Assembly (NCBI RefSeq): GCF_900107995.1
Contig: NZ_FNUM01000003.1
Location: 248,001 to 312,000 of the forward strand
Source: Alcanivorax sp. DSM 26293
Lineage (GTDB): Bacteria > Pseudomonadota > Gammaproteobacteria > Pseudomonadales > Alcanivoracaceae
Direction: 5' to 3'
DNA length: 64,000 nt
Made by a program: the position numbers and the translations under genes. The stretch's first letter is position 1; every line of letters starts with the position of its first letter. Below the pieces are notes generated by a model. The model saw nothing but the letters and a program-made list of their open reading frames with translations, searched no databases and was not told where the DNA came from. Shown here in pieces: positions 50,284 to 58,551 of this stretch.

Positions 50284-50925
50284 CTAGCGCTTCAGGGCAC
50301 CATCCTTGTCCAGCTGCGAGACAATGCTCTTGGCATAGCCCTTGGCGCCGTTCTTCAGACTATCCGGATTCATGCTGCGCGACTGGGCCTGCCACACCGG
50401 GCGCTTGCGCTCCACGCTGTAGACCTGGGTCTGCAGGTAATAGTCCTTGGCATTGTGGTAATAACCGGGCTGATAGATGGCGCCGTAACTGTGGCCCACA
50501 TAGGGGCCGTAGCCCAGATACATGGGGGCAGAGGGCACGGGCACATAGTCCACCTGGGGCGGCACATACTCGGAGCGTTCTTCCACTTTCAGCAACGACA
50601 CCACCATGACGCCATCGGCACCGCTGGCCTTCACAGCCGCCTCGACCTGGGCACGGTACGCCTCCCGTTCGCTCTCTCGCTCGCCCAGGGTCTCACTGGC
50701 CAGCGTGGCTTCCACGGCCCGATGATTCAGGCTCTTGCGCACCTGCTGTTCTGCCGTGGCAGCAACCGCCGGGTCATCCGCCAGCACCAGCACATACATA
50801 TGCCGGAAGGTCGGGTGGGATTCTCCGGTTTTGGTTTGCCAGGTGGAATGGGTTTCCGTGGTTGTCGCACAGGCGGTCAGTAGCAAAACGATACTGGCAA
50901 TGGCCAACAGGGCGATGCGTCGCAT
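50284..50925 (-). CDS. DUF4136-like outer-membrane lipoprotein
   Basis: 213 residues. Lipobox LLTAC in the signal peptide marks a lipoprotein. The mature part has RHMYVLVLADDPAVAATAEQ and GADGVMVVSLLKVEERSEYVP, a Tyr/Pro-rich stretch (YLGYGPYVGHSYGAIYQPGY), and WQAQSRSMNPDSLKNGAKGY at the end, similar to DUF4136 lipoproteins. Function unknown. AAAGGA precedes the ATG at 50925, which gives the correct signal peptide. Confidence 0.75.
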   Translation of the reverse strand: MRRIALLAIASIVLLLTACATTTETHSTWQTKTGESHPTFRHMYVLVLADDPAVAATAEQQVRKSLNHRAVEATLASETLGERESEREAYRAQVEAAVKASGADGVMVVSLLKVEERSEYVPPQVDYVPVPSAPMYLGYGPYVGHSYGAIYQPGYYHNAKDYYLQTQVYSVERKRPVWQAQSRSMNPDSLKNGAKGYAKSIVSQLDKDGALKR

Positions 50926-51033
50926 ATCAGGTCCTTTTGAAGAGAGGCAATTCCATCGAGCGCGGGAATGCTTGCCCACAGGCTCGAGTTCAAGGATTTT
51001 TATAACAGACCGGCAAGCAACAAGCGATACCGG

Positions 51034-51270
51034 TTATGTCTGCTTGGAAGCCCAGATGGCGAGTTTGTGCTGAATGGAGGGCTGAGATACCTGGTCCTCC
51101 GGCAACGGCTGAATCACCTTGTCGTGCACCAGCAGCCGGTAGATGTACTCCAGCTTCTCCGCCGCAGAATCGGTGGGTTCGAATTCCACCACACCGCGCT
51201 TCTCCGCGTAATCCACCCCCAGTGCAATGGCTTTCTTGACCAGTTCCTTTTCGTTTTTCAGTTTCTTCAT
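51034..51270 (-). CDS. DUF5062 family small protein
   Basis: 78 residues, beginning MKKLKNEKELVKKAIALGVD followed by YAEKRGVVEFEPTDSAAEKL and ending LAIWASKQT; all-helical and charged. It matches the small DUF5062-like family of marine gammaproteobacteria. The second ATG is preferred because AGGGA abuts the first. Function unknown. Confidence 0.75.
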   Translation of the reverse strand: MKKLKNEKELVKKAIALGVDYAEKRGVVEFEPTDSAAEKLEYIYRLLVHDKVIQPLPEDQVSQPSIQHKLAIWASKQT

Positions 51271-51424
51271 CGCCATTCCCTGTCTTGGTTAGCAACCTGA
51301 ATATTTCACCAGCCTACGGGATGACCCGAATTTACCAAAGGGAAAACGGAAGCGGAGGGCCAGACACGAACACGCCCCGAATCCGGGGCGTGCAGTGAGA
51401 CATTTGCAGGAAGAACCGGGAGAG

Positions 51425-51805
51425 CTATTTTTTCTTGCCACCCGGCATGATGAACTTCATCAGGGTCATGAACCACATAAGCTGCCCCGGATCGCCTTCG
51501 ATCTTGATGTCGCCGGCCTGCATGCCTTCCATGAAGGCCATCTGGTTCTTGCCCGCCACCTGCAGAGTGCGGAAGGCGTAGCTGGCGTCCTTGAAGTTCA
51601 GGGTGACCGTGGGCTTGTCGTGCAGGCCACCGGAGGACACCACCTTGCCTGGCGTGAAATGAAAACTGCGCGCCGGCTTACCCTTGAAGGTCCGCCACTG
51701 CATTATCACGTTGCGGTTTTCCAGTTGTTTGCGAAAACCCGCATTACGCCAGGCCAACCAGCGCAAACGCCAGCCAAGGACCAGCAAAACCAGTGCAAAT
51801 TTCAT
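51425..51805 (-). CDS. SCP2-like small protein with N-terminal membrane segment
   Basis: 126 residues. A hydrophobic N-terminus (MKFALVLLVLGWRLRWLAW) may be an anchor. The rest resembles a short SCP2-type sterol/lipid-binding domain: KPTVTLNFKDASYAFRTL, KNQMAFMEGMQAGDIKIEGD and LMWFMTLMKFIMPGGKKK. It could bind hydrophobic ligands; this is an inference from the pattern. AAAGGA precedes the ATG at 51805. Confidence 0.68.
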   Translation of the reverse strand: MKFALVLLVLGWRLRWLAWRNAGFRKQLENRNVIMQWRTFKGKPARSFHFTPGKVVSSGGLHDKPTVTLNFKDASYAFRTLQVAGKNQMAFMEGMQAGDIKIEGDPGQLMWFMTLMKFIMPGGKKK

Positions 51806-51829
51806 GGGCGTTCCTTTTCTGTCAGGGGC

Positions 51830-51980
51830 GAGCTTCAAGCCTCAAGCTACAAGCTGCAACACGGGAGCAGGCCATGCAAACCGAACCGCATTTACCGCGC
51901 CCGAATCGCGGGGGAAGACATTGCCGGTAACCGCCAATCTATCACGCGCCTTGTAGCTTGCAGCTTGACGCTTGTAGCTA
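51830..51980. repeat. Heptamer-arm palindrome H8 (AGCTNCA type)
   Basis: Left arm AGCTTCA, AGCCTCA, AGCTACA, AGCTGCA. Right arm in complement AGCTACA, AGCGTCA, AGCTGCA, AGCTACA, then AGGCGCG. The right arm abuts the rubB stop codon (51981-51983). It occupies the space between the SCP2-like gene start and rubB. Confidence 0.9.
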
Positions 51981-53129
51981 CTAAGGCATCAACGGCGGCA
52001 GTTCCTTGTTGAGCTTCATCTTCTCTTTCACCGCATCACCGGTGAGGGCATACCCCTGCAGGCTGCCGTCCTTGCCGCGGAACAGGGCCTGAACGTTGTT
52101 GCCGTCTTCCTGGATTTCCCACTCGCCATTCTCTGCATCTGCAGGCGGACACACCACCACCGGGCAGGCCGGGGTCTTGATGGTGACCGGCATGACGCCA
52201 TAGCTCACCGCCGTGGTTTCGCCGGCCAGGGTCTTGGCCAGGGCACGGGCGGAGGCCATCAGCGGCAACACATAGGGCAGCACATGGCCCTGGACTTCGG
52301 CGCAATCACCCAGGGCGTAGATGTCTTCAGCGCTGGTCTTGAGGGTCTTGTCAGTGATGATGCCACGGTTGATAGCCAGGCCGGCCTCCTTGGCCAGGGC
52401 GATGCGCGGGCGCAGGCCGATGGCGGACAGCACCACATCGGATTCAATGCGCGTACCGTCGGACAGCTCGGTGACCAGCTGGTTGTTGTCGCCGTGATTC
52501 ACCGCCTGGGCCAGGGGGCCAAAGTGGAAGGTCACGCCCAGATCCGCCAGGCCACGACCCACGGCGGCAGAGGCCGGTTCCGGCAGCAAGAGCGGCAGAC
52601 AACGGCCCTGGGGTTCCACCAGGGTCACCGCATAGCCACCGTTGGACAGGTCATTGGCAAACTCACAGCCAATCAGACCCCCACCGAGGATGGTGACTTT
52701 CTTGGCGCCCTGCAGGGCAGTGCGGAATTTGCCGTAATCCATCAAGTCATTGACGGAGAACACATCGCCCACGGCGTCGCCTTCCAGCGGCGGCGTCCAG
52801 GTATCCGCGCCCAGGGCCAGCACCAGCTTGCTGTAGTCCAGGTGGTCGTCCGGCAGCAGCACGCGCTTGCCGGAAGGATCGATCTCTGCCACGTGCACGT
52901 CGGTGCGCACTTCCACATTGAACTGCTCGGCAACCTTCTCCGGCGTGGCCATGCACAGGTCATCAGCGGTTTTTTCCTTGGTAAAACCGGCGGACAGCAT
53001 GGGCTTGGAATAGTTACGGCCGTCGTCACTGGTGAGCATGACGATGGGCGTGTCCTTGTCCAGCTTGCGGAATTCCTTGACGGTGTTGAAGCCGGCAAGG
53101 CCGGAACCGATGATGACGATAGGTTGCAT
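51981..53129 (-). CDS. rubB: Rubredoxin-NAD(+) reductase
   Basis: 382 residues. VIIGSGLAGFNTVKEFRKLD is the FAD site, and VTILGGGLIGCEFANDLSNG the NAD(P)H site; DIYALGDCAEV is the second FAD contact. It transfers electrons from NADH through FAD to rubredoxin, feeding AlkB. It is 50 bases downstream of the rubredoxin gene on the same strand. Its C-terminal stop abuts palindrome H8. Confidence 0.95.
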   Translation of the reverse strand: MQPIVIIGSGLAGFNTVKEFRKLDKDTPIVMLTSDDGRNYSKPMLSAGFTKEKTADDLCMATPEKVAEQFNVEVRTDVHVAEIDPSGKRVLLPDDHLDYSKLVLALGADTWTPPLEGDAVGDVFSVNDLMDYGKFRTALQGAKKVTILGGGLIGCEFANDLSNGGYAVTLVEPQGRCLPLLLPEPASAAVGRGLADLGVTFHFGPLAQAVNHGDNNQLVTELSDGTRIESDVVLSAIGLRPRIALAKEAGLAINRGIITDKTLKTSAEDIYALGDCAEVQGHVLPYVLPLMASARALAKTLAGETTAVSYGVMPVTIKTPACPVVVCPPADAENGEWEIQEDGNNVQALFRGKDGSLQGYALTGDAVKEKMKLNKELPPLMP

Positions 53130-53179
53130 GAACAGTCCTTAATTAATCAGTGAACGGGCAGAATGACCGTAGCAGTGGC

Positions 53180-53344
53180 TCAGATTTCCACCATTTCGAA
53201 GTCTTCCTTGCCCACGCCGCAGTCCGGGCAGACCCAGTCTTCCGGCACGTCATCCCAGGCGGTACCCGGGGCAATACCCTCATCGGGCAGACCTTCGGCT
53301 TCGTCATAGATGAAACCGCACACTACGCATTCCCACTTCTTCAT
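53180..53344 (-). CDS. rubA: Rubredoxin
   Basis: A 54-residue iron protein. Two Cys pairs, ECVVCG near the start and [14 protein letters not shown] at the end, bind the single Fe; [14 protein letters not shown] is the hallmark. It shuttles electrons from RubB to alkane hydroxylases. GAGG lies nine bases before the ATG. It forms an operon with rubB, and an operator-like palindrome lies 20 bases upstream. Confidence 0.97.
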   Translation of the reverse strand: MKKWECVVCGFIYDEAEGLPDEGIAPGTAWDDVPEDWVCPDCGVGKEDFEMVEI

Positions 53345-53363
53345 CGTGAACCTCGTCGATTTG

Positions 53364-53383
53364 GAGTAAGTACTTGCTTACTC
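53364..53383. promoter_or_regulatory. Operator-like palindrome upstream of rubA
   Basis: GAGTAAG (53364-53370), TACTTG, CTTACTC (53377-53383): a 20-base dyad with perfect seven-base arms, 20 bases before the rubA start codon. Size and symmetry suit a TetR-type repressor; the regulator is not in sight. Confidence 0.55.
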
Positions 53384-53601
53384 TGCTACATACAGGGTGT
53401 TTCTCGGGGGGCGTTAACCTATCGGCGCACGCCCGAAAAATCAATGACATTGGGCGCTGGCAAAGCACGGCGCCGGGGTCCATCGACCGGGCCCAGCGCC
53501 ATTATCCCTTGCAGGCAAGCGCCTGCACACAGGCTGACCGCCGACTTGCCCTGAGTCACCGCTTGCGCCATAGTCCTGCGGCCTGCGACGTTGAGAGACC
53601 C

Positions 53602-54144
53602 ATGCTGCCTGCCGCCCTGCATCCTGACAGCCTTTGGCGCCCGCTGGAACAGCTGGTGCTGCCGCCGCGTATCCGTGACTGGATGGCGGATCCCGCCTCC
53701 CTGACCCTGCGCCTGAAGCGTCACGGCCAGTTCCGGGTAGCGCCGGGCTACCACGCCATCAGCTTTCCCCGCGCCGACGAACGGCAACTGCTGAACCTGG
53801 CCCCCCGGCGGGCGGCGCTGATCCGCGAAGTGACCCTGCTGCTGGACGACACCCCGGTGGTGGCCGCCCGCAGCGTACTCCCCCTGACCAGTCTGACCGG
53901 TGCCAATCGCTCCCTGGGCCATATGGGCAGCCGCTCCCTGGGCCTGGAACTGTACAAACGCCCCACCTGCCAGCGCGACCAGGTCTGGGCCCGCATTGGG
54001 AGCCCTGCAGAAGCCATGCCAGTGTGCTGGGGGCGCCAGTCCCGTTTTATCAAACGCGGTGAACCGTTGCTGGTGGCAGAATACTTCCTGCCGGCGCTGT
54101 GGGAGAAGGTGGGCGCTACTGGCGTTTCTTCAGGGCTGCTGTAG
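53602..54144 (+). CDS. ubiC: Chorismate lyase
   Basis: 180 residues. It converts chorismate to 4-hydroxybenzoate and pyruvate, the first step of ubiquinone synthesis. REVTLLLDD contains the active-site Arg and VAEYFLPALW the conserved Glu; RSVLPLTSLTG is also typical. Followed by ubiA as in Pseudomonas and E. coli. Its TAG stop is the TAG of the GTAGGAGC end of a family D repeat. Confidence 0.92.
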   Translation: MLPAALHPDSLWRPLEQLVLPPRIRDWMADPASLTLRLKRHGQFRVAPGYHAISFPRADERQLLNLAPRRAALIREVTLLLDDTPVVAARSVLPLTSLTGANRSLGHMGSRSLGLELYKRPTCQRDQVWARIGSPAEAMPVCWGRQSRFIKRGEPLLVAEYFLPALWEKVGATGVSSGLL

Positions 54145-54282
54145 GAGCACCTCTTGAGGTGCGAACCGAGCGTAGCGAGGAAATGGTTTTCACCGCAGTC
54201 ACCCTGCCTGGAGGGAGAGTCGGTTCAACTCTAAGAGTTATCGCGACCATTCGAGGCTTCGCACCTCAAGAGGTGCTCCTAC
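54141..54282. repeat. Family D element, copy 3
   Basis: Ends GTAGGAGCACCTCTTGAGGT and ACCTCAAGAGGTGCTCCTAC, 142 bases in all. It begins with the stop codon of ubiC. The interior differs from copies 1 and 2 but has the GCGAACCGAGCGTAGCGAGG segment found near CCGAGCAATAGCGAGAGG in copy 2. Confidence 0.85.
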
Positions 54283-54288
54283 AAGGAG

Positions 54289-54320
54289 CCTTGAAACTTT
54301 CCACTTTCAACTTGAAACTT
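54289..54320. repeat. Single heptamer arm (AGTTTCA type)
   Basis: Complement reads AGTTTCA, AGTTGAA, AGTGGAA, AGTTTCA. Four 7-mers, no matching second arm nearby; it follows the family D element and precedes ubiA. Confidence 0.65.
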
Positions 54321-54348
54321 ACCCCCGCCCCTGACAACCGGATGTCCC

Positions 54349-55221
54349 ATGTTTGCCTTCGTTGAACAACGCTACCCGTCGCTCTGGCCCTACATTCAGT
54401 TGATGCGGCTGGACCGCCCCATCGGCACCCTGTTGCTGTTGTGGCCGACCCTGTGGGCGGTGTGGATTGCCGGGAACGGTACGCCCAGCCTGAAGACCGT
54501 GGTGATCTTCATTCTCGGGGTGATCATCATGCGTGCCGCTGGCTGCGTGATTAACGACTTTGCCGACCGAGATTTCGACGGCGATGTGGAACGCACCAAA
54601 GGCCGTCCGCTGGCCACCGGTGCTATCAGCGCCAAGAAAGCCCTGGCGTTGTTTTGCGGGCTGGGGCTGCTGGCCTTTGTGCTGGTGCTGTTTCTCAATG
54701 AACTGACGTTCTGGCTGTCCTTCGGCGGGCTGGGGCTGGCGATGCTGTACCCCTTTACCAAGCGCTTCACCTTTATGCCGCAACTGTTTCTCGGCGCTGC
54801 CTTCAGCTGGGCCATTCCCATGGCCTTTGCCGCCGAAACCGGGGCCGTGCCGGAAATCGCCTGGCTGCTTTACGTGGCCAACCTGGTGTGGACCGTGGCC
54901 TACGACACCGAATACGCCATGTGCGACCGGGAAGACGACCTGAAACTGGGCATCAAGAGCACCGCCATCCTGTTCGGCGATGCGGACCGCTTGATGATCG
55001 CCATCCTCCAGGGGCTGACTCTGCTGGCCCTGATCATGGTGGGGCAACGGCTGGACTTTTCCTGGCCCTGGTACCTGGGTCTGGCCGGCATGTCCCTGAG
55101 TTTCCTGTTCCAGCACAGCCTGATCCGTTACCGGGAACGCTGGCCCAGCTTCCACGCTTTTCTCAATAACCACTGGGCCGGGGCGTGTGTGTTTGTCGGG
55201 TTGTATTTCCAGTACTTCTGA
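54349..55221 (+). CDS. ubiA: 4-hydroxybenzoate octaprenyltransferase
   Basis: 290 residues with about eight membrane segments. The two Asp-rich motifs [20 protein letters not shown] and [18 protein letters not shown] bind the prenyl diphosphate and Mg2+. It attaches a polyprenyl chain to 4-hydroxybenzoate. It follows ubiC with palindromic repeats between. Weak ribosome site. A heptamer palindrome begins just after the stop. Confidence 0.95.
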   Translation: MFAFVEQRYPSLWPYIQLMRLDRPIGTLLLLWPTLWAVWIAGNGTPSLKTVVIFILGVIIMRAAGCVINDFADRDFDGDVERTKGRPLATGAISAKKALALFCGLGLLAFVLVLFLNELTFWLSFGGLGLAMLYPFTKRFTFMPQLFLGAAFSWAIPMAFAAETGAVPEIAWLLYVANLVWTVAYDTEYAMCDREDDLKLGIKSTAILFGDADRLMIAILQGLTLLALIMVGQRLDFSWPWYLGLAGMSLSFLFQHSLIRYRERWPSFHAFLNNHWAGACVFVGLYFQYF

Positions 55222-55224
55222 GTG

Positions 55225-55419
55225 ACAAGCTTCAAGCTGCAAGCTACAACGCGGGCTGGCTCCCATGTTCTGAAACGCCATGCCCGCGATTCATTGCTAA
55301 ACAAATCTGACGGTTTCAAACCATGCTTTATCCTTGCGCTCTTTCACCTCGACGCGCGGCTTCCAACGTCATCGGATAGCTCCCCCATCAATCCGCGTTG
55401 TAGCTTGAAGCTTGTAGCT
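55225..55419. repeat. Heptamer-arm palindrome H9 (AGCTNCA type)
   Basis: Left arm AGCTTCA, AGCTGCA, AGCTACA then ACGCGG. Right arm in complement AGCTACA, AGCTTCA, AGCTACA, ACGCGG. The arms are 140 bases apart. It uses the same words as H8 3.3 kb away. It lies between ubiA and the phoB promoter. The spacer holds no gene. Confidence 0.88.
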
Positions 55420-55454
55420 CCCCCCCCTTGCTTTTTCGCCCGTTTCCGCCCAAT

Positions 55455-55490
55455 TTGTCATACAGATGTCACAAAAAAGCAATCTAATAG
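55455..55490 (+). promoter_or_regulatory. Pho box and -10 of phoBR
   Basis: TTGTCAT, ACAG, ATGTCAC (55455-55472) are two 7-base half-sites with 4-base spacing, close to the PhoB consensus CTGTCAT-N4-CTGTCAT. TAATAG at 55485-55490 is a plausible -10. This indicates autoregulation of phoB. Confidence 0.82.
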
Positions 55491-55524
55491 GCCAACACAG
55501 ACAGACAGGCAAGGAAGGAAAGCC

Positions 55525-56229
55525 ATGTCCCGTAACCGTATTCTGATTGTTGACGACGAGCCCGCCATTCGGGAAATGGTGGCCGTTGCGCTGGAGCTGG
55601 CCGATTTTGATGTGCTGGAGGCGGAAAACGCCCAGCGAGGCCACGAAATTATTGTCGATGAACGCCCGGATCTGGTGTTGCTGGACTGGATGCTGCCGTC
55701 GGTTACCGGTATCGAGCTGGCCCGCCGCCTCAAGCGTGATGAGACCACCAACGAAATCCCCATCATCATGCTTACCGCCAAGAGCGAAGAGGACAACAAG
55801 ATCCAGGGGCTGGATGTGGGCGCCGACGACTACATCACCAAGCCGTTTTCCACCCGCGAACTGATCTCCCGCATCAAGGCCGTACTGCGGCGTGCTTCCA
55901 GCACCGCGGCAGACAAGGCCATCGAAGTGGAAGGCCTGTGCCTGGATCCGGTGAGCCATCGCATCAGCGCCGACGATGAACCGGTGGACATGGGGCCCAC
56001 GGAGTACCGTCTGCTGGAATTCTTCATGAGCCACCAGGAGCGGGCCTATTCGCGGACCCAGCTGCTGGATCAGGTGTGGGGCGCCAATGTCTATGTGGAA
56101 GACCGCACCATCGATGTGCATATCCGCCGGCTGCGCAAGGCCCTGTCCCCCTTCGGCTACGACCGCTTTATCCAGACAGTCCGCGGCACTGGCTACCGTT
56201 TTTCGGTAAAATCCGCCAAGGCAAGCTGA
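55525..56229 (+). CDS. phoB: Phosphate regulon response regulator
   Basis: 234 residues: receiver domain with acidic pocket VDDEPAIRE, phospho-acceptor Asp in LLDWMLPSVTG, LTAKSEE and KPFSTREL, followed by an OmpR-type winged-helix domain (TEYRLLEFFMSHQERAYSRT and RTIDVHIRRLRKAL). It activates phosphate-starvation genes. AAGGAAGG ribosome site and a Pho box upstream. PhoR follows after 111 bases. Confidence 0.96.
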   Translation: MSRNRILIVDDEPAIREMVAVALELADFDVLEAENAQRGHEIIVDERPDLVLLDWMLPSVTGIELARRLKRDETTNEIPIIMLTAKSEEDNKIQGLDVGADDYITKPFSTRELISRIKAVLRRASSTAADKAIEVEGLCLDPVSHRISADDEPVDMGPTEYRLLEFFMSHQERAYSRTQLLDQVWGANVYVEDRTIDVHIRRLRKALSPFGYDRFIQTVRGTGYRFSVKSAKAS

Positions 56230-56340
56230 AGCGATCCGGTCCGCATGGCGCGTTGCGCGCAATCCCCAGAGGTGATGCAATGCGGATCGGTGACGGTGAA
56301 TGCACCCACGTAGCCGCAACGGGGCGGTGGAAGCGAGATC

Positions 56341-57651
56341 ATGAAAGCCAGTCTGGCCAAGGAAGTAAATCGCATAGTCGGCTTGATCCTGCTGTCCGTT
56401 GCGGCAGCGCTGGCAGTGGGCCACATCTGGCCACTGGTGGTCGGTCTGCTGGGCTACATCATCTGGAGCACCCGGCAGCTGTTTGGTCTGTACAGCTGGC
56501 TGGTGCGCGATGACCACACCGAACCCCCGGACAGCATCGGGCTGTGGGGGGAGTTCTACACCCGCCTTGAGCACCTTTTCCAGAAAGAACGCCGCGCCCA
56601 GGAAAATCTGCAGGGCATCATTCACCGTGCCCAGCAATCGGTGAATGCCCTGGAAGACGTGGTCATTCTGATTGACCAGCACGGCTACCTGGAATACTGG
56701 AACCAGGCTGCGGAACGCTACATGGGGTTCAACGCCCGCCAGGATCTGGGCCAGCCGCTGACCAACCTGGTGCGCCATCCGAAATTCACCGAATACCTGA
56801 GCAAGGGGGATTTCCGCGAGGCGCTGGAGATTCCCTCGCCGGTGGACGACAACCGCATCCTGCAATTTCGCATTACCGAATTTGGGGTGGGCGAGCAGTT
56901 GATGATGGCCAGGGATGTCACCCGGATCCATCATCTGGAACAGATGCGCAAGGATTTCGTGGCCAACGTGAGCCACGAACTGAAAACCCCACTGACCGTG
57001 CTCAAGGGCTACCTGGAAACCCTGCTGGACACGGTGCCGGAGGAACAGTCCCGGTTACGTCGGGCCCTCACCCAGATGGACAACCAGTCCAACCGTATGG
57101 AAGCCCTGGTCTCGGACCTGCTGTTGCTGGCCCGGCTGGAAGGCACCAATGCGGACAATCTCAGCCAGGCGGTCCCTGTCCACGGCATGCTCAAGCGCAT
57201 GCGCGAAAATGCCCTGGCGATCAGCGCCGACAAGGGCCACAGCATTGAGCTGGACGTGCCAGAAGAAGCCCGCCTGATTGCCAACCCGGCGGAGCTGGAG
57301 AGCGCCTTCGGCAATCTGATCACCAATGCGGTCAAGTACACCCCCGCCGGTGGCCAGATCCGTATTCACTGGTGGCAGGATGAGCGTGGCGCACACCTGG
57401 CGGTGAGTGATAACGGTGTCGGCATCGACCCGGCGCATATCCCGCGTCTCACCGAACGCTTTTACCGCCCGGACAACAGCCGCGTCACCGAGACCGGTGG
57501 TACCGGCCTGGGCCTGGCCATCGTCAAACACGTGATGATCCGTCATAACGGCAAACTGGAAATCAAGAGTCAGCTGGGCAAGGGGAGCGTCTTCACCTGT
57601 CATTTCCCGGCGGAGCGGTTGGTGAGCAAACCCACGGCGGTGGCGGGATGA
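56341..57651 (+). CDS. phoR: Phosphate regulon sensor kinase
   Basis: 436 residues. Two N-terminal membrane segments (residues 11-50), a linker, PAS domain (VVILIDQHGYLEYWNQAAER), the H-box FVANVSHELKTPLTVL, N-box NLITNAVKYTP, G1 DNGVGID and G2 TGGTGLGLAIVKH. It phosphorylates PhoB on phosphate limitation. No pst genes are seen here. Confidence 0.96.
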   Translation: MKASLAKEVNRIVGLILLSVAAALAVGHIWPLVVGLLGYIIWSTRQLFGLYSWLVRDDHTEPPDSIGLWGEFYTRLEHLFQKERRAQENLQGIIHRAQQSVNALEDVVILIDQHGYLEYWNQAAERYMGFNARQDLGQPLTNLVRHPKFTEYLSKGDFREALEIPSPVDDNRILQFRITEFGVGEQLMMARDVTRIHHLEQMRKDFVANVSHELKTPLTVLKGYLETLLDTVPEEQSRLRRALTQMDNQSNRMEALVSDLLLLARLEGTNADNLSQAVPVHGMLKRMRENALAISADKGHSIELDVPEEARLIANPAELESAFGNLITNAVKYTPAGGQIRIHWWQDERGAHLAVSDNGVGIDPAHIPRLTERFYRPDNSRVTETGGTGLGLAIVKHVMIRHNGKLEIKSQLGKGSVFTCHFPAERLVSKPTAVAG

Positions 57652-57674
57652 GTGATACTTTTAAATACCCCGCC

Positions 57675-57846
57675 GTAGGAGCGTCGCTGGCGGCGCGATG
57701 GCAAACCTAGATCAAACGCATTTTCACCATAGAGGGCACAGAGCACACAGAGAAGAAACCCATCTTTTCCTCGGTGAACTCTGTGCCCTCTGTGGTGGAA
57801 TTCCAGTCTTCAAGGTTCGTTATCGCGCCGCCAGCGACGCTCCTAC
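57675..57846. repeat. Family B palindrome, copy 2, with a CACAGAG palindrome nested inside
   Basis: Outer arms GTAGGAGCGTCGCTGGCGGC (57675) and GCCGCCAGCGACGCTCCTAC (to 57846). Inside, ATAGAGGGCACAGAGCACAC (57730-57749) pairs with GGTGAACTCTGTGCCCTCTG (57773-57792). One repeat has been inserted into another. It lies between phoR and the LOG gene, 172 bases. Confidence 0.88.
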
Positions 57847-57870
57847 GGCGCAGGGATCAGGTGAATATCC

Positions 57871-58455
57871 ATGAAAAGAATCTGCGTCTATTGCGGCTCC
57901 AGCCCCGGTGAGGGGAACGACTACATCACCGCCGCTGAAGATCTGGCCGACGAACTGGTAAAGCGCGGGCTGGGACTGGTTTATGGTGGCGCCAGCGTCG
58001 GTGTCATGGGCGCCATCGCCAATGCGGTCATGCAACGGGGCGGTGAGGTGATCGGCATTATTCCCGATGCCTTAATGCGCAAGGAAATCGGCAACGACCA
58101 TCTCACCGAATTGCGTGTAGTCGGTTCCATGCACGAGCGCAAGGCGGCCATGGCGGATTGCTCTGACGGCTTTATCGCCTTGCCCGGCGGCATGGGTACG
58201 CTGGAAGAAATTTTTGAAATTCTGACCTGGGCGCAACTGGGCTTTCACCACAACCCCTGCGCCCTGCTGAACGTGAACGGTTACTACGACCCCCTGATCA
58301 CCTTCCTCGACCACGCCGTCAGCCAGGGCTTTCTGCGCCAGGAACACAGAGATCTCCTGCAGGTTCACAACTGTCCAGCAACGCTGCTGGACAGCTTCGC
58401 GGATTATCAGGCGCCGGATGTCACCAAATGGATTCGGCGAGAAAGCCAACTCTAG
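57871..58455 (+). CDS. LOG-family protein (TIGR00730; cytokinin-type phosphoribohydrolase fold)
   Basis: 194 residues. GGASVGVMGAIANAVMQRGG and LPGGMGTLEEIFE are the LOG motifs. Family members release ribose-5-phosphate from nucleoside 5'-monophosphates; in bacteria the role may be nucleotide salvage. GGATCAGG lies before the ATG. Confidence 0.92.
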   Translation: MKRICVYCGSSPGEGNDYITAAEDLADELVKRGLGLVYGGASVGVMGAIANAVMQRGGEVIGIIPDALMRKEIGNDHLTELRVVGSMHERKAAMADCSDGFIALPGGMGTLEEIFEILTWAQLGFHHNPCALLNVNGYYDPLITFLDHAVSQGFLRQEHRDLLQVHNCPATLLDSFADYQAPDVTKWIRRESQL

Positions 58456-58462
58456 GAACCGC

Positions 58463-58543
58463 GTTGGAGCCTTGCTTGCAAGGCGAAGAGGCATCCCCCG
58501 TCGTCCCACTCTGAAAGCTTCGCCTTGCAAGCAAGGCTCCAAC
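58463..58543. repeat. Family C palindrome, copy 2
   Basis: GTTGGAGCCTTGCTTGCAAG and CTTGCAAGCAAGGCTCCAAC are perfect arms with a 31-base centre. It lies between the convergent LOG and flavin reductase genes. Confidence 0.9.
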
Positions 58544-58551
58544 GGTCTTAA

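Noticed and set aside
51170-51200. GGTTCGAATTCC resembling a tRNA T-arm
   Set aside because: It lies within the DUF5062 gene on the opposite strand and there is no cloverleaf around it; no tRNA was found in the window.
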